Below, one piece after another: positions 36,577 to 44,268 of a stretch of DNA of 64,000 nucleotides. The notes below the pieces were generated by a model. It searched no databases. It saw only the letters and a program-made list of their open reading frames with translations, and was not told the origin of the DNA. Each line of letters begins with the position of its first letter. The stretch's first letter is position 1. This DNA comes from an uncultured Rhizobiaceae group bacterium (GTDB lineage: Bacteria > Pseudomonadota > Alphaproteobacteria > Rhizobiales > Rhizobiaceae). Location: positions 185,132 through 249,131 of the forward strand of contig CALHBJ010000008.1 in the NCBI GenBank assembly GCA_937930845.1, in the 5' to 3' direction. Position numbers and translations under genes: made by a program.

Positions 36577-36816
36577 TTAATCAAAGGTTCGCGCCAGGCC
36601 ATTGATGATGCGCTGATCTACCTGGAGTTTGTGGAACGGCATTTTATGTCGGCGAAAGATGGCGCAACACTAAAAGCGGACATCCTCGACAGATATCCCT
36701 CCTATCGTGCCGCTGGGCTCGTGGACATTCAAAATCTCTTTCCCGATCACGTCCGTGTGAATTCGCATTTTGTATCGAACTACCTCTTGCAAATGTATCT
36801 ACCTACTACTAGATAG
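36577..36816 (+). pseudogene. Possible C-terminal remnant of an MBL-fold hydrolase
   Basis: An open stretch with coding-like composition (SRQAIDDALIYLEF, LKADILDRYPSY) recalls the C-terminal helices of metallo-beta-lactamase-fold hydrolases. No histidine motif and no upstream domain is present, and there is no convincing start. If real, it is a fragment. It ends just before the GST gene. Confidence 0.3.
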
Positions 36817-36850
36817 TTATCACTTACTCAGCTACTTAAAAGGTTCCGTT

Positions 36851-37471
36851 ATGAAAATCTATGATACCGAAGGTTTCCCAAACCCAGCCCGCGTGCGCAT
36901 CGCATTGGCCGAAAAAGGAGCCACTGACAAAGTTGAATTCATCCCCGTTGATGTGATGGGTGGCGAGCACCGCACGGATTCTTTTAAAGCCAAAAACCCC
37001 GATGCCGTTGTTCCCTGTCTTGAACTCCAGGACGGTTCCCACATTTCTCAATGTAACGCCATTACCGAATATATTGACGGTACATTTGACGGCCCATCGC
37101 TTACCGGTGAAACCGCACGGGAACGCGCTCAGATTTCAATGATGAACCTGCGCGCCGAAACCGGGTTGCTGAACGCAGTGGCCGCCTATTTCCACCATGC
37201 AACGCCCGGTCTGGGGCCAGATCTGGAAACCTATCAGAACGCAGAATGGGGTGAAAAACAAAAACAGGTGGCGACTGAAACCATGGCATATCTGGATAAT
37301 GTGTTGGCCAAGAATGAATTTCTGGCAGGCGACACCTTTACCATTGCTGACATCACAGCTTTTGCCGGGCTTTCCTTTGCCGACTTTGCCAAGGTTGAAG
37401 TTCCTGCAGGCATGAAGAACTTGCTTGCCTGGCGTGAAAAGGTTGCAGCCCGTCCATCGGTCGCAGGCTAA
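36851..37471 (+). CDS. Glutathione S-transferase family protein
   Basis: A 206-residue GST: thioredoxin-fold N-domain (MKIYDTEGFPNPARVRIAL; DAVVPCLELQDGSHISQCNAI with the cis-proline and SQ glutathione site) and helical C-domain (FLAGDTFTIADITAF). The residue after the first strand is not the usual Ser/Cys/Tyr by eye, so the catalytic group is uncertain. The start at 36851 is the family-typical Met; upstream in-frame codons lie in the remnant region. Stands alone. Confidence 0.92.
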   Translation: MKIYDTEGFPNPARVRIALAEKGATDKVEFIPVDVMGGEHRTDSFKAKNPDAVVPCLELQDGSHISQCNAITEYIDGTFDGPSLTGETARERAQISMMNLRAETGLLNAVAAYFHHATPGLGPDLETYQNAEWGEKQKQVATETMAYLDNVLAKNEFLAGDTFTIADITAFAGLSFADFAKVEVPAGMKNLLAWREKVAARPSVAG

Positions 37472-37812
37472 CGAATACCTGCCATTCACGTGAGAAAGAG
37501 TGCGAATTCTAAGGCGCCGATTGTTATTTGGCCGCGTAGATCAATTCATTTCATTTGGACACACGTGAGTGGCAGGCAACAACCCGTTTTTGGGTTCTCA
37601 ATTCGCGGGCACCCATTTCCGGCACCCAAGTAAGAGCTATGGTCAATCACTGCTGGGGCGGGGTGGCCAGGTATGGGTAAAAATCTGCTCCATGCCCGCT
37701 TTTAAAAAACAAAAAATCACGCTGGCACTGAATGCCACCGTGATGAAAATCGTTTGAAGTCTGGAATTCGTCCTCAATTGGGATGAACCAACCGAGGACG
37801 AAAGCACGTGGC
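37472..37812. other. Intergenic region with hairpin downstream of the second P460
   Basis: About 340 bp between two convergent genes. A 9-bp stem TTCGTCCTC/GAGGACGAA (37767-37775 and 37794-37802) lies 11 bp past the P460 stop; without a T-run it is only a weak terminator candidate. Nothing else was recognised. Confidence 0.45.
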
Positions 37813-38520
37813 TTACTCTGGCAGAGGAAGCGGTGTCAGGATCGGCTTGTAGAATTTCTCAAAAACCATATCCGGGCCAGCGTTATCAATGTGGCACTGT
37901 GCGCAGGAGGCCGCGGGAGCAGCAGCAGCACTTTTCGCATAAGGCGGCGCGTGGTGGCCAAAGTTGAAGTAGCCCCAGTTTTTGGTCTCGCCGAACCGCG
38001 AGGAGTCTTTCACTGCGACGTCCATGCCGTTAACTGCGCCTGGGAAATACCCGCGACCGGAAACTTCATAGCGCGAACCATCGGCTTCATCGCCTTTGGC
38101 CTGGTCAACGAGCTGCAATTCTTTCAGCATCATTGTTCCTTCTGGCCATTTGCCCGTCTCACGATAGGCCTTGAACGCAGAAGGTTGTACGTAAACGTTG
38201 TGATATTCCGGGAAGCCGGCCTTGCCGTTGTTGAGGGCGTTTGGCGTGAATGGCGAACCAAGATAAACCCAAAGTGCGCGGAATTCAGTTGGCTGCAAAA
38301 GCTCGCCCTTATCGTTCCATTTGGGTGTGATGTCGACGCCATAATTGGCGTTTTGTGCCTTGGCAGTGTCGGCTGAGGAAAGAACAAAAGCTCCAACACC
38401 GGCAAGCATAGCGACCGCAGTCACTACAGAGGCCGCACCGCGTGACAAAATGCCTGATTTGGATCGCTCAACTTTGTTATCAAGATGATCGCCAACGTCT
38501 TCTTTAAGATCTTTACTCAT
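37813..38520 (-). CDS. Cytochrome P460-family protein, second paralogue
   Basis: A 235-residue exported c-type cytochrome with a long N-terminal part before the hydrophobic signal (about 28-55), then a P460 domain (TEFRALWVYLGSPF, HNVYVQPSAFKAYRETGKWPEGT) and a haem site CAQCH near residue 208. It differs from the 14.7-kb P460 in its longer N-terminus and C-terminal extension. A role in hydroxylamine or NO chemistry is suggested by the family, not shown. It stands alone on the minus strand. Confidence 0.84.
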   Translation of the reverse strand: MSKDLKEDVGDHLDNKVERSKSGILSRGAASVVTAVAMLAGVGAFVLSSADTAKAQNANYGVDITPKWNDKGELLQPTEFRALWVYLGSPFTPNALNNGKAGFPEYHNVYVQPSAFKAYRETGKWPEGTMMLKELQLVDQAKGDEADGSRYEVSGRGYFPGAVNGMDVAVKDSSRFGETKNWGYFNFGHHAPPYAKSAAAAPAASCAQCHIDNAGPDMVFEKFYKPILTPLPLPE

Positions 38521-39059
38521 GATTGAGTTCCCTTATGTGAATTGGACAGCTTTCAGCGTGTAGATCAAGCAGGTCGTTAGATTTCATAATTATGATGAGC
38601 TTAGTAGAATCTTGCTAAATGTTAGGGCTCTTGTGGCGGCGTGACGAACACGCCCCTTTCCGACATCCCTTCCCCGAAGCGAGTGGCAATCCACGCTGGG
38701 AAAGACGCTGGGGGAAGTGTCAACACGCTGTTATTCATTACGAAAATCAAAAGACATGCATTTCGCCGTGTTGGTCGCACGGCTGACGGCGCTGGGAACA
38801 AAGCCCCGCAGCAACGCCCACATCTTCTTCACATTAGATGAAATTATTCAACTCAATGTGACGTGGCCCGACATCTGCCCGAACACGGTTGAAAATCGCA
38901 CTGGCGTTCTCAGTGCACACGCCCAACGAATTCGCCCAAAAGACCGGAGGAGAGTTGGGTCTTAGGTCATGATTTGGGCAAGGCCATCAAACGTCATATG
39001 CAATTGAGCGATGCCAATAGCATATGGATAGCAAACAATGTCGATGCAGGAATGTAAAA
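38521..39059. other. Intergenic region between P460 and tRNA-Arg
   Basis: About 540 bp; no gene with support was found. It presumably includes the P460 promoter and the end of the tRNA transcript. Confidence 0.45.
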
Positions 39060-39136
39060 TGGTGCACCCGGAGCGATTCGAACGCCCGACCCCCAGATTC
39101 GTAGTCTGGTGCTCTATCCAGCTGAGCTACGGGTGC
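39060..39136 (-). tRNA. tRNA-Arg, anticodon ACG
   Basis: On the minus strand a full cloverleaf can be folded: acceptor GCACCCG/CGGGTGC, D-loop AGCTCAGCTGGATAGAGC, anticodon stem CCAGA/TCTGG with loop CTACGAA giving ACG (reads CGU/CGC/CGA after inosine editing), T-arm GGGCGTTCGAATCGCTCC-like, discriminator A, and encoded CCA. The 3' side of the gene faces position 39060. Confidence 0.96.
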
Positions 39137-39184
39137 GTGTTGACCATCAAGTGCCAACTGGCGGAGTGGTAAAGCCAAGCCCTT

Positions 39185-39459
39185 TCAATTGCAAGCCATG
39201 ATGGGGTCGAAACTGTCGATTTCATGCAGCTTTTGATCGGGCACGAAAAAGCGCGCATCTGTGGGGGAAATCCCCATGTTCTTCACCTTCCTGAAATCGT
39301 CGAGTTGCATCACATCAACTTTCATGCCGTTGGACACACGGCTGTCCAGACCGGTCTGGTCCTGATTGATCAACCGGATGCAGCCCGATGATGCCGCCAG
39401 GCCAATGGGGAGGCCAACACTTTGGCGGCAGGAACAAGGCTTTACAATTTCATTTTGAG
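39185..39459 (-). pseudogene. Truncated L,D-transpeptidase (YkuD) C-terminal fragment
   Basis: The frame after the upstream stop reads ...GLAASSGCIRLINQDQ..., then RVSNGMKVDVM. This matches the C-terminus of the intact L,D-transpeptidase at 56.1 kb (AASSGCIRLINQDV; RVPNGTKVVVM), including the active-site cysteine, and the DNA over about 39361-39407 is very similar to 56201-56247. The N-terminal catalytic part and a start are missing and a stop precedes it, so it is a remnant. About 40 unrelated residues follow. It sits 50 bp from tRNA-Arg, a common place for recombination. Confidence 0.75.
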
Positions 39460-39467
39460 TTCACGTT

Positions 39468-39974
39468 TCAGTTTTGCTCAAATTCGATGGAACCAAGTTT
39501 TGACTGGCCGGTCCCTGAAAGCTGATTGGTTATGGTGAAGCCGCGGCTCTTTTTTTGCCAAATCATCTGCTGCCGAACAGGCTTTTTTGATCCGTCCAAT
39601 GGAGCCTTGAAATCAAGAAATGCTTGATTGGCGAATAGTGTTCCCTCAACGGACGTACTGCCTATTCCAAATGGATTGGACCATCTGCCACTGATGCGTG
39701 TTCCAGACAAGTTAGCACTGACGGTGCCCTTTAATTCGAACTTCTTCCCCGGCACGGCACATTTTCCCGAAACAACCAATCGGCGCCCGGCTGTGACATA
39801 GTGGTTGGTGATGCGACACCGCACTGTCTCACGCGGCCCACCGGGATTGCGTTTGACCCAACCGTTTCCGATCCAACTTCCTTTCATTGAACTTAACAAC
39901 TCGCTGGATAAAGCCGGGGGCGCAGCCCATAGCGCGACAATCATGGTGCAAAAAAACGCAGTGCCCGCTTTCAT
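39468..39974 (-). CDS. Small secreted protein of unknown function
   Basis: A 168-residue protein with a signal peptide (about 1-24, hydrophobic FFCTMIVALWAAPPALS) and a mature beta-rich part with GSWIGNGWVKRNPGGPRETVRCR and repeated Gly/Ser strands, recalling lipocalin-like or DUF-type carriers. No family recognised. It is last in the polyketide-exporter operon, and its ATG overlaps the exporter stop as ATGA, so it is likely functionally linked, for example in carrying a lipid across the periplasm (inference). Confidence 0.75.
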   Translation of the reverse strand: MKAGTAFFCTMIVALWAAPPALSSELLSSMKGSWIGNGWVKRNPGGPRETVRCRITNHYVTAGRRLVVSGKCAVPGKKFELKGTVSANLSGTRISGRWSNPFGIGSTSVEGTLFANQAFLDFKAPLDGSKKPVRQQMIWQKKSRGFTITNQLSGTGQSKLGSIEFEQN

Positions 39975-42184
39975 AGCGCACTCCATTTCAGTTTGATCAG
40001 GGCCGGGAGAATGATGAGGTCTGCGAGCAAAGCCACGATAAAGGTGATCATCAACATTTGCCCAAATAACTGTACCGGCTGAAAGACGCTGAACTGCGTG
40101 ACCAGCAATCCGGCTGAAAGCAAAAGTGTCGTTAGCGTCATCACGCGCCCGGTTTGGCTGATCGTGCTCTCCAACGCATCGTTCAGGCTGCTGCCTTTTT
40201 CACGTTCAAAGCGCAATCGATTGACACAGTGCACACTGTCATTAATGGCAATTCCAAAGGCAACGGTCAGGGCCAGAACGGCGGTGGGCGTCATCAGCCC
40301 TCCACCCATGACATGGAGCGCCGTGGCGGTGAGCAACAGCGGCAGCACATTTGGCACCAGCAGCAGCACGGCAAGACGCCCATTGCGAAACGCCATCGCG
40401 ATCAAAAGGGCCGAAAGGCCACAGGCCAGCAAAAGCCCCTGCCCCAACTGGCGCACGATGCCGATGGCTTCATGACGCATGATTTGTGGAAGCCCAACAA
40501 CGCGACTGGCACCAGCCGCACCGGCGGTCAGTTCCAGTTTGTCATAAGTGCTTAGAGTCTGGTTGTTTTGCATGGGTTCGGGAACAAATGTCAAAACCCG
40601 CGCGATGGTGCCAGAGGGCGATACAAGTTGGCTCAACAGACCTTCTGGCGCGCCCAGCAGTTCTTCGCCAGTTGGCAGGCGTTCCGGTGTACCCAGCCAT
40701 TTTGCAACAGTCGCCATAGAAATGGTCGTATATTCTGGTGCGGCCGCCTGGAGTTCTGCGGTAAGTAGCTGCAACCGTCTCCAACCGGCATCCGTTTCCA
40801 ATCCATTGCTACCGCTGGTGTCAAGCTCGCTCCAAAGCCTGTATGTGCCACCGAATTCAGCAGATATGCGTTTGTTTGCGCTTTGCAGGGGGCTGGTTGA
40901 TGGCAAGTTTCCCTCATAAGGGAACCAGCTTTGGGTTGTTGAATATCCCCACCCGCCCAAGACCATCAGGCCAAGGGAGATAAGTATGATCTGGCGGGTT
41001 TTGGACAAAACCAATTTGCAGGCAAAAGCCAGTACCTTGTCCAACACTGACCGGGCTTGAACAGATTTGCGTGGCACGGTTTTCAACACCTTTGACAACA
41101 CCACAAATGTGACGATCACCGCAAAATAACCCAACATGACTGACAGAGCGCCAGCGATGGCAAATTCGCGAATTTGGGCATTGTCCGAAATGGATACCGC
41201 CAGGAACGCGATAGCGGTTGTCACTGCGCTTAATGCGCAGGCAGGTGCTATCTCGTGCACCGTATTTTCCAGATTACTGGATTGTCCGGGGGGCCGGTCC
41301 CTCAAATGAATCACCAGATGCATGCCATCGGCAACGCCCAAAATGAGCACAAGCAGCGGGAGAATATTGCTGATAACCGTGATGGGATAATCGAGGAGTG
41401 CGAAGACCGACAGGCTGGCAATCGTGGCCATGAGAGCCGGGACAATGACCAGTAAGGTTGCACGCCAATCCCTGAAAATCAGAGCCGAGATCAAGACCAC
41501 CAGCAAAGCGCCCAAAACATTGAGCTTCATCAAATCCTTTTTCAAACCTGCGGCAATTGTTTCAGAGACTGCCGCCTCACCAGTCACTGTGACAGACATG
41601 CCGGTGCGAACGAATGATGCGGTGGCACCTGTTACTTCCTCAAGAAGCTGTGTCACTGCCGCATGCGGCAGTCCGGGCTTTGTGGCTGCGATAAACAAGG
41701 CGGACTCCCTGTTGCGGGATATCAAAGAGCCAAAGCCCTGTGCATGGCTATCAAAGGATTGAAGCCTTTCCTCAATTGCAGCAGGTTCGAGAAGATCAGG
41801 CATAACCGGTTCGCCGGCATTCGAACCCGCGGTTTTTGGAAAGCGCACTGAAAAGGGCGACAGGGTGTTGGCGATATTGTCGATGAATTCCAGATCAAGG
41901 GAAAAACTGCGCATGTTCTCAAGATCGGTTTTTGTGAACCCGCCAGGGCGTTCAAAATAAATAACCACATCGGAGGACTTTCCGCCGAAAGCCTCAATTT
42001 GTTGCTTGTAGTTTTTGGAGTGGACGCTGTTGGACAGCAATACGCGGTTGATGTCATCGTCGAACCGCAATTGCGGCAAGAGCCAAGCGGCGATGCCAAG
42101 AAACAGTGCAAGTATGAGTGTTGCGACACCCGGTTTGCCAACAGCCCACAGCGCAGGCCGTTCTAAACCAAAGCCATGTGTCAC
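39971..42184 (-). CDS. RND/MMPL-family exporter
   Basis: A 737-residue inner-membrane protein with the MMPL layout: N-terminal TM, large periplasmic loop (about 45-220), a six-helix bundle about 220-400, second loop and bundle. Recognisable parts are LLVLILGVADGMHLVIHL and FGIAINDSVHCVNRLRFERE. No MFP or outer-membrane gene is beside it, as for hopanoid/lipid transporters (HpnN type) and Mycobacterium MmpL. It starts at 42184, overlapping the methyltransferase stop by 4 bp, and its own stop overlaps the next gene. Likely exports the product of the type III PKS. Confidence 0.87.
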   Translation of the reverse strand: MTHGFGLERPALWAVGKPGVATLILALFLGIAAWLLPQLRFDDDINRVLLSNSVHSKNYKQQIEAFGGKSSDVVIYFERPGGFTKTDLENMRSFSLDLEFIDNIANTLSPFSVRFPKTAGSNAGEPVMPDLLEPAAIEERLQSFDSHAQGFGSLISRNRESALFIAATKPGLPHAAVTQLLEEVTGATASFVRTGMSVTVTGEAAVSETIAAGLKKDLMKLNVLGALLVVLISALIFRDWRATLLVIVPALMATIASLSVFALLDYPITVISNILPLLVLILGVADGMHLVIHLRDRPPGQSSNLENTVHEIAPACALSAVTTAIAFLAVSISDNAQIREFAIAGALSVMLGYFAVIVTFVVLSKVLKTVPRKSVQARSVLDKVLAFACKLVLSKTRQIILISLGLMVLGGWGYSTTQSWFPYEGNLPSTSPLQSANKRISAEFGGTYRLWSELDTSGSNGLETDAGWRRLQLLTAELQAAAPEYTTISMATVAKWLGTPERLPTGEELLGAPEGLLSQLVSPSGTIARVLTFVPEPMQNNQTLSTYDKLELTAGAAGASRVVGLPQIMRHEAIGIVRQLGQGLLLACGLSALLIAMAFRNGRLAVLLLVPNVLPLLLTATALHVMGGGLMTPTAVLALTVAFGIAINDSVHCVNRLRFEREKGSSLNDALESTISQTGRVMTLTTLLLSAGLLVTQFSVFQPVQLFGQMLMITFIVALLADLIILPALIKLKWSAL

Positions 42185-42693
42185 GAAATGCGTAACGGGC
42201 TTAACGCCCGTTCCTCAATGCGTATGCGCCACATCAGCATCGCGGCATTCAAGGCCGTGAATAAAACAGCCACCCAAATGAGGCCCAGCACCATGGGTGT
42301 GACAATGATTTCGGCCACGACGAGCATATAGTTTGGATGACGAAACCACCTGAACGGACCTGTCAGGACCAATGGTTCATTCAGCACGATAACGCGCGTG
42401 GTCCATCGGCCCCCCAATGAGGTCAATATCCACACCCGAAAACCTTGAAGAATTGCAAAAAGCCCAAGCCATGCCAGCGAAACCGCCTGGTCAAAGCCGA
42501 AAACAACAAGCGCTAATATCCAAAATGTATGAAGGGCGACCATGACCGGATAATGGGACGCCCCATGTTCAACAGCGCCGCGCTCGAGCAAACGCGCTGT
42601 GTTGCGCTTTGCAATAAAGAGTTCTGACAACCGTTGCACAATTACAAAGGCAAGGAACAATACGGCAGTTGTAGAATAATCGGGAATGACCAT
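42181..42693 (-). CDS. Isoprenylcysteine carboxyl methyltransferase-family protein
   Basis: A 170-residue membrane protein with several hydrophobic helices and the ICMT-type SAM-binding motif RHPNYM in GPFRWFRHPNYMLVVAE. Small methyltransferases of this group O-methylate alkylresorcinols in the Streptomyces srs system. Here it sits between the type III polyketide synthase (overlap TAATG at 42693) and the exporter (ATGA overlap), so methylation of a polyketide phenol is a reasonable inference. True prenylcysteine activity is unlikely in a bacterium. Confidence 0.85.
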   Translation of the reverse strand: MVIPDYSTTAVLFLAFVIVQRLSELFIAKRNTARLLERGAVEHGASHYPVMVALHTFWILALVVFGFDQAVSLAWLGLFAILQGFRVWILTSLGGRWTTRVIVLNEPLVLTGPFRWFRHPNYMLVVAEIIVTPMVLGLIWVAVLFTALNAAMLMWRIRIEERALSPLRIS

Positions 42694-43748
42694 TACGACA
42701 CTCTTACAGGTACAAATGATGCCGTGAAACCCGGTCCCAATGCGCAGGCAATCATCTGGCCTTTATGGCCTTGTTCAAGAACACGTTTGAGTACGAAAAG
42801 AGCCGTTGGCGCTGACATATTGCCCAGGTTTCTCAATGTTTCGCGCTCTGCATCCAGACTTTGGGCTTCAAGCTCCAGAGATTTCTCAATGGCTTCGACA
42901 ACTTTGGCACCACCAGGGTGGCACACAAACCGGTCAATCGCAGTTCGGTCCATGCCCATTCTTTCCAAGGCTCTTTCGGTGGCGGCGGCAAAATGCTCTT
43001 CGGCGAATGTGGGGATAGAACGGTCAAAGACGACACCGAGACCAGCCTCATCCACATCCCAGCCCATAATGCCCAGCGTGTCAGCCCAGATTTCCTCCTG
43101 CCCAGCGCCCAGTTCAACATGTGGTAGCTGATTGTCCGACCGGGAAGTTGACAGACAAGCTCCGGCAGCACCATCGCCGAACAAAACCGTTGCAATGATA
43201 TCCGCTTTTTGGAGACGGTCGGACCGAAAGGACAAAGTACAGGCTTCCAACGCAACGATAAGAACGTGAGAGCCGGGCCTGGCTTCCGCCTGAGCCTGGG
43301 CGATTGAAAGACCGGACACCCCCCCGGCGCAGCCCAATCCGAAAACCGGAATTCGGCGCACATCGGTTCGAAACCCCATCTCTTTCCATGCCAGGGCTTC
43401 AATTGTTGGCGTGGCGACACCGGTCGATGAAACCGTCACAATCGTGTCTATCTGTTCTGGCTGCAGTCCGGCACTTTCAAGGCACGCCGTTGCAGTTTCG
43501 ATGAAAAGAGACTTCGACCCTTCCAGATAAACCTGGTTCCGCTCTGGCCACGTCCTGGGGTGTTGAAACCATTCAATGGGAGCCATGGAATAGCGTTTCT
43601 CAACTCCCGAAGTTGTGAACGTTTTTGCCATTCGTTCAAACTGAGAATATCGCGGCCCTAATATTCGACGCGCATTGTCCAACACCAGATCCTGAGGCAG
43701 TTCATGGGGTGGAACCGCGGTTCCTATACCGTTGAGAAAGACTGTCAT
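42693..43748 (-). CDS. Type III polyketide synthase
   Basis: A 351-residue chalcone/stilbene synthase-family enzyme. The catalytic triad is visible: Cys140 in VFGLGCAGG, His277 in FVCHPGGAK and Asn310 in RNLGNMSAPT, with the GFGPG-type end ALGPGFTASF. Such enzymes extend a fatty acyl or other starter with malonyl-CoA to make alkylresorcinols, alkylpyrones or similar phenolics. The ATG at 43748 is preferred over an upstream codon. It is the first gene of a four-gene overlapping operon with methyltransferase, exporter and secreted protein. Confidence 0.93.
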   Translation of the reverse strand: MTVFLNGIGTAVPPHELPQDLVLDNARRILGPRYSQFERMAKTFTTSGVEKRYSMAPIEWFQHPRTWPERNQVYLEGSKSLFIETATACLESAGLQPEQIDTIVTVSSTGVATPTIEALAWKEMGFRTDVRRIPVFGLGCAGGVSGLSIAQAQAEARPGSHVLIVALEACTLSFRSDRLQKADIIATVLFGDGAAGACLSTSRSDNQLPHVELGAGQEEIWADTLGIMGWDVDEAGLGVVFDRSIPTFAEEHFAAATERALERMGMDRTAIDRFVCHPGGAKVVEAIEKSLELEAQSLDAERETLRNLGNMSAPTALFVLKRVLEQGHKGQMIACALGPGFTASFVPVRVS

Positions 43749-44268
43749 TGCAGCTCCGATATCGTTGTTCCAACCAACTACGAACAAAACCGCCATTGGG
43801 ATTCAGTGAGCGTTCACCCGGCGGTGTGGGTATCGGCGCTGCTTTGGTCAATACAATTAATCGTGGTGGTTTGGGAGACAGGCCCGGTGTTGAGACATTT
43901 TCTGCGGCGATGAACACAGTCGGAGAACAGACCCTGGCCAGTTTGTGTCGTGAATTTGGGCTGGCTGATCAGCGCAAAATGCATCCAATTTGGCCTGGTT
44001 TTCGAGCAGGGTTTCAAAATTAATCGCGCCAAAACAAAGAAAAATTCTAACGAATGCGTGAGACCGAAGTGTTCGCGGTTTTTAAGGTTCCTTAGAAGTC
44101 CCGCAATTTTTTTGCGTATCGATCACGAAATCGATCAATAATAATATCTTATTGAGATTATGAGAAACACAAATGTTTCCTTATTGAATTTTCATCCGTT
44201 GTTAGCAGCACGTCACAAGGTTTCCCCTTAGGCGTTCGAAACAAACGTTAACACTCGGAGAATTTGAA
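43749..44268. other. Divergent region upstream of the RTX gene, with paired direct repeats
   Basis: About 520 bp between the leftward PKS operon and the rightward RTX gene, AT-rich near 44140-44220. ATCGATCA occurs twice in direct orientation 12 bp apart (44118-44125 and 44130-44137); a T-rich strand follows. Possible regulator binding, not proven. No gene was recognised. Confidence 0.45.

Noticed and set aside
39060-39136. tRNA-Arg as an attachment site of a genomic island
   Set aside because: No duplicate of the tRNA 3' end, integrase or mobility gene was seen within the window.
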